Below, one piece after another: positions 12,601 through 24,135 of a stretch of DNA of 64,000 nucleotides. Under the pieces are notes generated by a model. The model did no database searches, was not told where the DNA came from, and saw only the letters and a program-made list of their open reading frames with translations. The stretch is from Coniferiporia sulphurascens. Lineage: Eukaryota; Basidiomycota; Agaricomycetes; Hymenochaetales; Hymenochaetaceae. Numbering within the stretch: the first letter of the stretch is position 1; each line of letters begins with the position of its first letter. The stretch covers positions 620,001-684,000 of the forward strand of contig NBBA01000011.1 of assembly GCA_002794785.1 (NCBI GenBank), given 5' to 3'. A program made the position numbers and the translations under genes.

Positions 12601-13189
12601 CCTTACTAAAGGGACTCACGGTGAATGGGACAGAAATACGCAGGACGTTTTCGACCGTCAACAATAATCAAGGTTTGAGATTATGTTCCACAAATTCAAT
12701 TTATAGGCAGGAGATGAGCAAATCAAATATACAACGAAAGGGTAAATCAAGAGAAAGACGAGACGCAAGAAGAGTCCACACAGCTCCAAACTAATCTGAA
12801 CCTCCCCCCTCCCGATCCCCGCATCCTCGCATCCCTTCACCCCCACCTCTGTCCGTTTGACGGGTTGAACTACCAAACCCAAGAGGTGGCGGCCTTCACG
12901 AGTCCTCAGGCTCGAACCGCGTATACAACTCCGGGGGGGGAGGTCGTCCGCGCACGGCCGTCGCAAAACGTGGAAGGGACGAAGACACGAAGATATAGAA
13001 AAAGGAATAAGGAAGAAAAAACATCAGTCGCCTGTTTCAGTAGGTGAATAATGAAGAACTCACGGGAGGGTTTTCCCTCCCCCTCGGCTTCCCATCCGCC
13101 CCGTTTTACGTTCCCCCTTCCCAGTACCCTGTCCATCACTAACAACGGTCTTGACGGAAAGACGTGCACGTATGTTGCAGAAGGAGGTC
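9645..13189. other. Gene-poor region
   Basis: 3.5 kb without a recognisable gene. Open frames on both strands (for example at 9941 and 12091) lack any family pattern and conflict with each other. It holds one copy of a dispersed repeat at 11791-11866 (listed separately). Confidence 0.5.
11791..11866 (+). repeat. Dispersed repeat, copy 1
   Basis: A stretch with ccatctgcgacctta, a variable middle, and a block near gcatgttagcagatc. The same arrangement occurs at 53609-53690 in the same orientation. The shared blocks are separated by similar distances. It is too short and diverged to name a parent element. Confidence 0.6.
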
Positions 13190-14665
13190 CTAGAGACGCA
13201 GAGGGTCATGCGTCAAAGTCGTGGTGGTGGCCAGCCTCCACGACTCGTCAGCAGTCGCCGGCGCGTCCGCCTCTCCTCTCCACACTTAGGGTCAAGCACC
13301 GAATGACCGAGAGGGTGGCCAGCCTCCTTGGTCCCCGGGTGCTATCGCCTTTGTGTCCCGCTGCCCGTCCAACGCATCCCCCGACTGTAGGTCCACTCCG
13401 CCATAAAGGAATCTGAAAAAAGAAGAGGACAAGCGAGAGAGCGTATATGTGAGAACGAAAAGGAGGGCTCATCGTAACAACGCAATGCCGTTCCATCACG
13501 CTTTGACTCAGGCTGCGGAGAACCCAGGAGGTAGCCAGCCTCCTGCGTTCCCCTTGCCCTCGCCATCACGTCCGTCGCACGCCCGAAGCGTCTCGCGAGA
13601 AAATACCTGACTAGTCAAGATCAGTCTGAGCGAAAATATGAAGCACGGGAAAGAAAAAGGACTCTGGGGGTATGTGGAAACTCGTCCGTCCAAGACACGG
13701 GCCAAACTCTAACATCGCGGTACGTCGCGAGCAAACGGGGAAGTCAGGAGAGGAGGCACCCTCCCCGTCCTGCCCCGTTTACTCGGACGCTCGCCGCTCT
13801 CCTGGTAGACGTCCCGTGATCCCAAATCCGATGTTTTCTGCTAACCCAAGTGCCGAGCGAAAAAAAGACCAAGTGAGCGTACTAGTGCGACGAAAAGAAG
13901 CGACTCGCTAGAACTGTCTCAGCCCGATCCTTCACGCTCAGACTCAAGCTTCAGAGACTCGAAGAGGTGGCCAGCCTCTCCGAATCTCATCGCCATTGCC
14001 GTCGCGTTCCGTCGCACGCCCAATGGCGTCTCGCGGCTGTCTGACCTGCCCTGCACGAAAAACAGCCTGAGACGAAACGCAGCATGTGAGAAAGAAGCGA
14101 AGCGAAGAAAAAGATGGATACGAGGATGTTTGGACTTGTCTGGATCAGAATCGCCCCGCCCCGCCCCGCCCTTCCACGGCGCGACGCGACGTGGTGCGGC
14201 ACCGATAGGGAAAACCAGAGAAGAGGCACCTTCCCCGGCCTCCCCCACCAGTACCGGCACATGTCGCTCGCCCGGGAACCACATCTCACTCCAACGTCGT
14301 TCTAATAGGGTCTAGGGGAGGGATCAAGCGAGTGGGTAAATGCGACGAAAGTGGTTGAGACTCGCCAAAATGTCTCAGTCCCTTCCCTCACGTTCAGACT
14401 CAAGCTTCAGAGACCCAAGGAGGTGGCCAGTCTCCCTGAGAATCCTTGCCATCGCCGTCGCGTCCGTCGCACGCTCCAGCGTCTCGCGATCTAGGTTCTG
14501 TGGGAATAGAAACAAGTGCTCAAAAGATGGAATGAAGGAAAGACACTCGTCTGCGTAACTCTGCCCAGTTCCTCCACGCCGCGGCACAGGCGAGGAAGTA
14601 CAGAGAAGAGGCACCTTCTCTGTACTCCCCTGCCAGGCCTGACGTCCGTCGCACGCCCAAGTGGC
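13190..14665. repeat. Degenerate tandem array with ~430-450 bp period
   Basis: A recurring block (tcagactcaagcttcagaga, then aggtggccagcctcc, a gccatcgccgtcgcg-like stretch, ccgtcgcacgcc and tctcgcg) appears in diverged form near 13210, 13310, 13500, 13940, 14390 and 14640. The 13.9 and 14.4 kb copies are the clearest. Between the blocks a second shared piece, gaggcacc(t/c)tcccc, recurs at 13755, 14225 and 14610. Short open frames in the array are not consistent between units, so it is most likely non-coding. Confidence 0.6.
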
Positions 14666-15310
14666 GTCTCGCGGGATCATGGACGAGGAGAGAGAAAGAG
14701 GGGGAAAGGAGGGGGAGGAAAGGATGTGAGGGGTAGGTGTGTTGGGCGTAGCTGAGGATAGATGCTGGTTGCACGAAGGGCGTGGTGATGGGAGTAGCAG
14801 TCAAAAGGCGGCTGGAGCTTCGAGGGGTCCGGGCGGGAATTTAATGTGATTTCGCGCCTGGTGTAGCATGTTTTGGACGGACGTGTGAGGCCATATGTAT
14901 TGTCAATGTTCGATATGGGGGCTGGAAAATGCGGCTATCGTAGTTCAGACTGCTTTTTGGTGGCGGTTCCGGAAGAGCACATGAGTGGGTCTAGAACAAC
15001 TCTGTGCGCAATCGCACGAGGAACTCGTATTTTTCTCACTCAACCGCAGAGTCGCAGCGTTAGAAACCAAAGCTTTTGTTCATTGCTGGTCCAGATAGTC
15101 AGGCGGTTTGCGGGCTAAAGGGAAAAGGACTCGCGTTGATCTTGATGCGACGATCTGCGGATCCGCGGGTCGGTCTATAAAAGCTGAGTTCCAACAGGTT
15201 CTGGACTCCCAGTTTCTCGCCGTCCCTGGCCATTACACTAGTATTAATATTCCTTAGGATACGTTTTCAAAAGGAAACGACGGATACGTGAATACTGAGT
15301 CATGCGGGAG
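14666..15310. other. Intergenic, nothing recognised
   Basis: No gene or repeat that I can name. A TATA-like stretch (ggtctataaaagc) lies near 15173, but no supported coding region follows it. Confidence 0.35.
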
Positions 15311-15311
15311 T

Positions 15312-15626
15312 CTAGGTCAACAGGGGAGGAGCTTCAAGTTCGCGACTGGTTGGATAAGGATAAAAGATGCCTACCCCAACAGCGTCCTCATCCACTTCAG
15401 TTCGCACGCATCCACCCTCACCATGTTCTATGATTGCGAAGAACTGAGCCAAGACGAGCTTGACACGTTCCGGAGAGAGCTCGCCACCGTTCGTAGTAAT
15501 CACGAGCGTCCCGCCAAAAATGTACTCGGAGAGGAGATAGAAGTTGTGAGAGTTCAAGAAGGACTTAATTAGGTAGGGAAGAAACCAGATCGTAGATGAC
15601 TGCCGTTCAGCAGGAGAGATAAACAT
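15312..15626 (-). pseudogene. Kinase-domain fragment (relic 1)
   Basis: An isolated minus-strand frame of 104 residues that includes LIKSFLNSHNFYLLSEYIFGG, the middle of a protein kinase N lobe and hinge, followed by GGELSPERVKLVLAQ and FAIIEH. The same block occurs in the broken kinase gene at 24.1-25.5 kb and in a fragment at 53.7 kb. The glycine loop, HRD and DFG parts are absent, so this cannot encode an active kinase. It looks like a truncated dispersed copy of a lineage-specific kinase family. Confidence 0.65.
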
Positions 15627-17047
15627 GACACAAAAGGCATGAGTAAAAAAAGAATGAGTGAACGTAAGAGAAATGACAAGGAGAGTCTAAAAAGGGAAGA
15701 AAAAGAATGACGTAAGTAAGCAAACAAGGAAAGAACGGAACGTATGTAAGAGATGAGGTAAGTAGACAAAAGAGGACAAGGGAACTATGTTAAGGACAAA
15801 AAGGGTAAGAAAATAGGGATGCGGAAGAACGGGGGCCGTCAAGTGCGAACAGCGTCCGGAATTTTGCGGGAATACTATGGGAGCCCTCTACCTAAAGGTA
15901 TCGGGAATTTTAATCCGCTCCAGACGCGCATGGCGCATATATGAAGTTTGAACACAAATCTTCCTGTACAGTATGTTGGTACTTAATATTTGCGATAAAT
16001 TCCTCAGGCTACGCTCCGACTCGGACCTCAGGCTGGATGTACTACAGTTTTCGGTCCCGTCGTTGTCGGCCCGGGAGTGTTCTCTACCTTCTGGTGGTTC
16101 CCATTTTCACGGGAATGAATAAGAAAATCAGTAAGGTTCCTGTTCGAGGTAGTACTAGACTCTACTACTAGCAGTGGCGGGCCAAGTGAGGGAGAGAAGG
16201 GAAGGGAATGCGTGATCAAATCAACGGCTTAGAAATCGATCTGAAGTTGCGCCGGAGCAGTGTGCAATCCGAGTGTACGTGTAATGTAATGCATCATTCC
16301 AATTGGTTCAACTTCAAGGTAACCTAACGGATACAATCATTTAAATAGCACTGGACTGGCACTGGCGCGAAGGCGGGGCGCCAGGGCCCAGGAGTTAAAA
16401 CGACGGTTCATCCCGCTTACAAATAACAAAAGTAGCTAAGCAGATGACCAAAAAAAAGGAGGTAAAAAAGAAGCGAATGGATGATGGAGAAAAAACAATA
16501 CAGTAGATAGGTAGGTAGATGTATGTATTCCTGGCGAGTAAGCTAGATGTACTGTATTTCTGTATGCAGAGTGCAGTTCGAACAAGAAAAAAAGGCCGTT
16601 ATCGCGATTGTGTCTGGTGTCTGATGTTTAGTGCCAAATATTGACGTTACGGCCGGATCGGGTTGTCGTCGTGTCTGAGAGGGCGGGTGGGACGGATGGG
16701 ATGAAATCCAGGACAGGGGAGGAGCACGCGTGCGGAGAGGCGGGGAGGGTGAGGGTGCCAGTATGCAAATGCTACGGAGGTTATGGTTACGGTTGCAGTT
16801 ACGGTTGCGGAGTATATACAATTCATCCAGTGTAAAGGCAGGAAGGAGAAGAAAAAAGGGGGAAGGGGGAACAAATAAAATAAAATAAAAGGAGAGTGCT
16901 TGCAGGGAACGTGAAGTGAAAAAGAAAAAAAGAAAAAAGACAGACGTGTGAGTGAGTCGACTGGTGAAGTCATGGTGAGCGGTCGCGAAGTGCGGGTCGC
17001 GGGTGAATGGGAGGAGACTCAGAGGAAGAAGAGGGGGGGGGGGGGCT
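15627..17047. other. Intergenic, 3' of the MFS gene
   Basis: AT- and purine-rich stretches, no recognisable gene. A G run of about 13 bases at 17033-17045 lies directly after the transporter stop codon, so it would read as a C run just downstream of the stop in the mRNA. Confidence 0.45.
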
Positions 17048-19185
17048 CTACACTTTCGGCTCCTCACTCCCCGACGTCTCCTTCGGCACCGGCGGGGGCA
17101 GGGACGGCGCGTGTTTCGACTTCCTGCGTATCGCAGGTCCATAACGCTTCAGCAGGAGCGGGATAGGGATCATAATAACCGCGATGCATCCAACGAGCGT
17201 CGAAGCCCACCGCGCGCCCAGGGCGTCGTACATCTGTGACGCGAACAGCGGGAAGGCTGCGCCGAAGAGGCTTCGGAACACTGTGTTCGCTGCGAGTGCG
17301 GAGGCGGCGATGAAAAGGTACGAGTCGATGATGTAGTTGAAGAGGGGGAGCTGTAGAACGAAGATATCAGTTGTGGTCGCATGACTACAAGAACGAGGGG
17401 AGGGCGGAACGGAAAACGGGGGAAGAGAGTAGCGGTGCTTACGAAGATGAACACCACGGAAAGGCCCATTCCGCCACCCGCCATCATGGGCACCCAAAAC
17501 GAGATTGAAGGGAATGACGTCCAGCCGAACCAAAAGAACGAGATGGCGAAAACGGGAGCACCGACGATGGCCATGTTGAGCCGGTGCTCTGGTGGTACTG
17601 GGTTCGGCTTGTACTGCTCGACTAGGCGGCCGTAGGCCGGATCGAAGACGAAGATGTACTGCACGGCAGGTGTTAGTTTGTATGCGTATAATATAGCATA
17701 TAAGGATCGGTGGCGGGACGTACGATTATGACTGCGATCGCGGCACCCACGAAGACCGGCAGGAACGTTAGACCGGATGCACCGGCCGAGAAGCCATGGC
17801 CAACGGCGAAGACGATCGGGAAGGCTTCGAAAAGGAGGTAGACACAGCCATATACGAACTGACCAAAGCTGAGATGAGTAACAAAGTAAGTCCCAAAAAA
17901 GGGAAGGAGACGTACGCTCATATACACCGTGATGGCTATTAACATGGGTTCCTGGAAGAGGATCCGGAACGGACGGGCGACGATTTCTTCAGCTTGCTTC
18001 GCAAAGCTCTTCTTCGCCTCAGCCTCCAATGGTGCATAGTACTTATCGTCACCAGTTCTCTTCCGCATAGCTTTCGCTTTTGACACCATAATTGTGGGGC
18101 TGGAGCACACGGTGGGTCAGATGAGAAACATTCCACAATATTGACGAGAGAAAATGACCTACGCATACGTCTCTGGCAAGAGGAAAATAATAGCGATAAA
18201 GCAGGAGCCAGCGAATAGGACCAAGACCCAGAAAAGCCACCTCCAGGAAGTGCCCGAAGTACTGATGTATCCACCAACGAGGGGGCCGAGGGCGGGACCG
18301 GCGAAAGGGGCAACCGTGAATAGGGCCAAAGCTTTTCCTCGTGTGCTTGCGTCCCAGCTGCGGTCACGTAAGCGAATCAAATCATAATTACGCAGGTATA
18401 TTTGGCACGTACATGTCAGAAATCAATGCACTGGAGGAATGGCATGTAAGACTATGTCTCAGCTGTGCAGGGAATTAAAAACTCACCCGCTATTCGTAAG
18501 TGGAGCGGCGGCGAAGGTGCCACTCAAAAGACGGAAAATAAGGATGGAGGCGGTGTTCTGGGACAGCGCGCAGCCGACTTGAAAGCCCGTGAATGCAGCG
18601 AAGGAGATTATAAAGACTGGCCTCCTCCCATACTGAAATACCTCAGTATGGTCTTCCGAGATGAAAATCGTCGGGAAAAACGACCCACCTGTTCGGACAA
18701 CGGTCCCCAGAAAAACGGACCCACACAGTAACCGAAAACGAAGAGGGCGATAGTTAGAGTGGCGACCTCCTCTGAGATGCCGAACTGCTCCATGAGGTTT
18801 GTCGCTATGCCCGACGGAGCCGAGGACGCGAACGAGCTGGAAGAATTCCACGAGTTCAAAAGCCATAAAACATAAAGTACGGAGCAAACAAGACGCACGC
18901 ATTGAGAACAAGGAGCCCACTGAACATTGTCAGAAACCATCGGTAGCCACGCGACCAATTCTGCGGGGAGAAATAAGAAAGGAAACACAGAGAAAGGCGC
19001 AGTGAGTGTACCTTGGGGTTAGCAGGGTCGTCTAGATCGAACTCGACGAGGTAGGGGTTTTTGCGTTGCTCTTCGGGCCCAGGAAAGAGCTCGCGCTCCG
19101 CCTCCTGGTTCTCTGGATTCTGGCCGACATCGTGGATGATGGTTGGGGTGGCACTGGGGCTGGGATCCTCCATTGCAGGATGCAA
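17048..19185 (-). CDS. MFS multidrug/polyamine transporter (DHA1 type)
   Basis: A 12-helix proton-driven exporter of the fungal drug:H+ antiporter-1 group (TPO1/FLR1-like), expected in the plasma membrane. The start at 19185 opens a cytoplasmic N terminus ending DLDDPANPK at 19012. Following exons give NWSRGYRWFLTMFSGLLVLN, SGIATNLMEQFGISEEVATL, FGYCVGPFFWGPLSEQ, then YGRRPVFIIS; together the last two form motif A. Next come SQNTASILIFRLLSGTFAAAP, ALISDM, the motif-C-like stretch TRGKALALFTVAPFAGPALG, and SWRWLFWVLVLFAGSCF ending LPETYAP. The central loop is KAKAMRKRTGDDKYYAP. The second half contains FRILFQEPMLIAITVYMS, FEAFPIVFAVGHG, SGLTFLPVFVGA, AISFFWFGWTSFPSISFWVP, SALAANTVFRSLFGAAFPLF and ARWASTLVGCIAVIMIPIP. 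It ends in a basic, proline-rich tail. Substrate not deducible. Confidence 0.9.
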
Positions 19186-20323
19186 ATGGACGAGTGGAAG
19201 GAACGAGGAGGGGGGAATATGAGCAGAGCATTTGAGGTGAACGGAAAGGGGATTTAAAGACAGGCTGACGAGGGTTGGAATCTGCTAATACACGGAAGTC
19301 CGGGTGATCGCCCGGCCCCGGTGTGTGGGTGTTCATTACGAAATTACCTCTTTTCAGATGTTAGACTTGGCTCCACGCCCCGACCTTTCCTGTTCGATGA
19401 TCTTCTTGCCCTTCGAGTCCTTCGACGAAGACCGTGCGCATACATTTCGGTAAGACACTATTATGAATGGGTCGTGATATTAGTGATACACTAGCTGGGA
19501 TCAGCTGTACCTACGTTATCACAATCCTCGGCGCCAGTGTGCTTGGTAAGGATACCTGCTTAATTATACACGTTTACTAATTATGGTCATCCGAGTCGTG
19601 AAGTAACAGGCCCAGGTGGAGTTGTGTGGATTCACTGCAGTGGGGCTCCCGTGGCTCACAAAACACATGATCCTGCACTAGTCTTGTGCGAGTCTACCTT
19701 TTGGAATTTTCGGACGGAGCGATACAGGAACAATTCTAACCTTGGTTTGCACTCCATTTTTTGGCGGAGTCGGATCAAACGAACTTTGACGACCCTGGAT
19801 TTCCAGTCAAAGCCTTGAGAGCCAACAAAATGTACACTTTGGCGCTGTCGGGAAAACTTTAATGTAAATTTCCCATTCCAACTAAAACAAACCCACAATA
19901 AGCGCTGTTCCGAGTTCGCCCATGTACGGAGTAAATATATATATATATATATATCGTTATAAAAACAGGATATCTCACCGCCAAAGCCGAAACGTCATAG
20001 TCGAGTTCCAAGCCGATATCACATTGACCTGCATAACAAATTATGGAAATAGATCATCCCTAAAGGCTTAGCGATCACATCTACCCGGGAGACCAGATCG
20101 CCTCTACTATATAGGGTTTCAAGGGGCGGACCTGGCAACACGATATTCGAAGGCGCAATATATGGTCTGAAAAGCCGCTTGGAATCGAAATTCACCACCG
20201 GTTATCGAGCGCAGAGCCGAAGTTGGGACCAGGCACATCGCTCGTTTCAGAACGTACTATCCTTTCACTGCTTCGGAGACTTGGAAAGCAAAACGCCGGT
20301 TCCTAGACATCCGCACAGATGTA
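19186..20323. other. Intergenic region upstream of the MFS gene
   Basis: No recognisable gene. A pure TA dinucleotide run lies at about 19937-19953. The first few hundred bases presumably contain the transporter promoter. Confidence 0.45.
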
Positions 20324-20466
20324 CTATTGTAAACCCTCTTCTACAAAGTCACATCCTCAGACAAATGTCGGATTTTTAGCTTCCACGTCAATGGCACTTG
20401 CTGGCGTGAAAAAAAATCATACGAGTTGCTGCTTGATGTGACTTTATAAGAGAGGGTATACAATAG
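20324..20466. repeat. Small foldback (MITE-like) element
   Basis: The sequence ctattgtaaaccctcttcta at 20324 and the reverse complement of the stretch ending caatag at 20466 match over about 32 bp (ctattgta..accctct..aaagtcacatc), giving terminal inverted repeats around a core of about 79 bp. No long frame inside. No clear target duplication was found, so the exact ends are uncertain. Confidence 0.6.
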
Positions 20467-20640
20467 TCCACGTCTCGATAACTCCCAAAACACCACCGGG
20501 CAGCATGCAACACCGCGGGAATCCTCGACACCCGAAAGGAAAGAAGGGAGGGGGAAAAAACTGTGCAGATGTGTGAAACGCAACCTCCGCGCTTCAATCA
20601 TCTGCATCCACACAGTCTAAATTGCCATCCGGTCTACCGG

Positions 20641-23153
20641 CTAATCCTCCTCCGGATATCCCACCATCACATCCCGTCCGACAACGTCATCCCCCTCCTC
20701 TTCAGACGTGTCCGCCTCCAAACCAGACGACAGCTTGCGCACGAACTTCCACGAAAAGGGACCCGTCGCGTCCAAGCCGTCCTCGTCAGTGTCCGATCGT
20801 GCATACGAGCTGGGCTCGTATGCAAGGACGTCCACGTCCACACTCACAGGTGCAACCACACGTATGCGTCCGCTCCCACCAGACAAGTCCGCCCGTACGC
20901 GGACACGCAAGTCCTCAGGCCTCGCGCCCTCCGTAATTGTGCAAGGCGCGTTCCAGGGTGGTGACGAGAGTGTAGCCATCGCGACGTACGCGCGCTCGCC
21001 TTGCGGCGTGTAGCCTGCGAAGAGCGGATGGTGGCCCATCAGGGAGAACGGCGTGCCTTTTGGTATGTGAAGGTGGAGCACGTCGTTCGTGTGATATTCC
21101 AGGATTTCCTCATCCGCACCTTCACAATCGGCGTCGCATTCATCAGGATACCACTAAGAAAAGTATGACGGAACGAGATGTATACTTAGAAATGAATCCT
21201 CGAGTTCAGGTATTTAACAGTCTGAAGACTTACAGGGGTGTGTATGAGGTTGCCGAAGGAATCGCAGTGCCGCTGAAAAGTTTTAGGATAGTTCATCGGA
21301 ATCCGCGCAGGTCTGCACAGTACCCTTGTCTCTTCCACGGACGCCTTGTAAGCAATCGTACCTGCAACCTTGGTCGAAGATAGTGCCTGCAGCATCGTAT
21401 TGCGACGGTATACGTCAAGCACGAGAAGTACCCTGGCGCCACGCCACGCCCGTTCCCGAAGTAAACTGTCCTCGCTGCAACCCGCGTGTAAGCATACGGC
21501 AACGAAATGTCGTTGATAACGAGAACTCGCCTATCGACATAAGATGCTATTTGTTGACACAGGGCACTGAGCTCCCCAAAGTACGCGCTGGACTCGGTCA
21601 GCTGCCCTCGCTTATAGACAATCTTGCTCAACGCCACATCAGGTGGACACACCAATCTACGCAGAAAAGGCCGTAAACAAGAGTGTGGGTACGTGCTCGA
21701 CAAGCGCAACGGGTCGACATGGAAGGGATTTGAGTTGATGTCCTCATGGTCAGCCCTCGCAACTTTTCGCGACAACCTGAATGAGAAAGTACATGATATA
21801 GTGTCCGCGAAAGCAGTCTTCGACGTTTTCAGTCTTATCGAATTCTGTAAGCCATAGGAATGACTTCGAGCTGATGGTCCGGGGCAGTCTGTCCGCATAC
21901 CTGTAACAGATAAATACAACGGCATCAGAATATAGTCAAGGGCCAGGTAAATGAGGACTAACCGGAGTATTCTTTCTATCGTAGTGCAAGCAACATATTC
22001 CATGCCTACTATGTAAGTAAAATACTGCGGGCTTACAATCAGCGAGAGCAACTCTTCAAAAAGCCGGTCACCCTGCTCCCATTCAAAACTGGTAGGGGTA
22101 GTATCGATGAAAGTAAGCACTTGATCGCATACGGATTTCCATATCTCAAACGGAAGGTAACTCCGACTCAGCCTCTGGATATGCCGGAGCACAAGAAAAG
22201 AGCGACTGTGATCACTGGGAATTCGTTCTAGTCAAGTGGGTAACTTAAACGCCGAAACGAGAATATACACACACCCCAGATATGCATTGAGATTTTTGAT
22301 GAGGACAGCTCGCGAAGCCATAGCGTCGGCAGTTATAGAGCGTGACATCACATCGAGTTTCTGTACAAGTACATTCACCTCGACATCGTCGAGTGTGATG
22401 AGCGCCTTTCGGGAGCTATTTTGAAGTGGGGCGCCATAGTTAATCCATATTGACAGATCATTCTGTAGCGGTTCTATGATATCCACAGCACCCATAACTT
22501 TGAGCAGACCCCAAACATAGGAATCGTTCACAGAGAGGTCGGTGATGTGGTCCAGAGCTTGCCTTTTCGTCCTTGCCGTGTTTGGTCTTAATGTTATGTC
22601 AGCTAGTCCCCGAGGGAAAATAATCGTAGCTCACCTGATATATCTTAACATGCGCCTACAGTCTTTCTCGACTTTCTCACTCTTGGCTTTGATCGCAGCA
22701 GGAGAAAGTGCAAGCTCTGCGTACTCGCTATTAGATGCGGATCTGATGACCGCGCGCCGCTTTCTCTATCCTAACCGCCGTCGCTCGAGGTCCGTAGCCC
22801 ATTTTATCTGCAATATTTCCTAGCCGCCTCTCCAAGCGTCTGCCCGCGAAGCCGTAAACATTCCCGAGAATACGGCCAGGTCCAACAAGGTTGTCCGCGG
22901 TCGCATTCGAACTTATCAACGAAGTCTGCTCAACTCCAGCAGCGGTGGTGGAGGCGAGTGGAGGCCTTGTGTCGGCCGATCGCTTTGCGATGTTACCCAG
23001 TTGTCTTTCTAGATGCCGGCCTGCAAGGCTATACAGATTCCCAATAATGCGTCCAGGGCCAGGGAGGTTGTCTGCAGTCTCATTCGTGCTAGCAGACGAA
23101 TATGACGATAGAGAGGCTTGGTCAGCGTTTGGAGAGCCGGAGACGTCTGCCAT
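20641..23153 (-). CDS. Unrecognised LPGPGR-repeat protein, copy A (possible frameshift)
   Basis: A divergent paralogue of the genes at 47.9 and 60.4 kb. The start chosen is 23153 (MADVSGSP), matching the position of the start in copies B and C. Exons that keep the B/C phases are 22635-23153, 22275-22562, 21963-22205, a fourth from 21900, a fifth ending at 21234, and the last 20641-21153. The N-terminal part has the motif twice: ETADNLPGPGRIIGNLYSL and ATADNLVGPGRILGNVYGF, each followed by LER(Q/R)LGNIA. The C-terminal exon shows GHHPLFAGYTPQGERAYVAMA, matching the DM9-like part of B and C. Exon 1 needs a one-base shift near 22740-22790: the frame through the repeats runs into a stop, while the frame giving DCRRMLRYI fits the conserved exon end. 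So it may be a young pseudogene, or contain a sequence error. The boundaries of exons 4 and 5 are provisional. Function unknown. Confidence 0.6.
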
Positions 23154-24135
23154 GAGGGGATGGGAGGAGTGGAAGCGATGGCGCCCAAGGTAATTGATGA
23201 TATTGGAGTCTGACAATCCTTTTATACGCAAAGTCCTCTTAAAATACGCCAAGTCGCCTAGAATTCAGCTGTGCGTGATGCGCAGGGCATCCTGAATTTG
23301 AAAGGATGTTGTCACAGCTTATCCATAGGCGCTCGTAGACTGTGATTCTATGATGTCGGATAGCTGTTCATGGATAACCTGTATGGCACGCTTGTTATCG
23401 AAAGAGGACCATAACAGCTTTAGACGGATACTTTATCAAGTTAGTTTATGGAAAAGTTGGGGATACAAGGTCCTCACATAACGACTTGAACCATATAGTA
23501 GCCTTCCAAGTTCGGCCATCACTGGTTGGTACTAGCGTAGAGTCGGAGACTACGGGTTCTGATAAACGAACGCCTAAAAAGATTTGGGTAGTCTTCATTG
23601 CCGACACGGTCGTCGCTTTGATGAAGCCAATGTTTATTGTTAAACCCCAAGGTGTAGAACGCGGGAGCTTGAGAAATACAGAAAGGGGAGTACAGTCACG
23701 TGGTTAGTGGACGCGTCTAAGTTCTTGTTTTTAGTGGCGACTCGGACTTATTTGTGTCCAACAACTAGCAACTTGCGCTACCGCGCACAAAGGCCAATTT
23801 CGAGAACGTACTTTTACATCGAGTTACAGAACGGGATATCACTCAATCGTTACCCAGAAAAACGTCATCAAGAGAGTCTAGACCTTAGCCCAGTTTGCGG
23901 CGCGCCAATCAGACTCGGTGGCTCGGAATCTGCATTCACTGCGACACTCATGTTTTTTCCCAAGTCGTTCCAAAAAGGCCCAGAAGTCAATGACTCTGCG
24001 CTCTGTTAAAAAAACTGCGCATCCGGTGTGCTGCACATGAGACACCTCAGTGGTCCTAAACTTCCTTTCCCCCAATCTACTACCACTGCGTATTGGATTC
24101 TTCTCTGCCGAACTTGATTCTCTGAGCTTGATATT
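23154..24135. other. Intergenic between copy A and the kinase relic
   Basis: No recognisable gene. These are the 5' flanks of two divergently oriented genes. Confidence 0.45.
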
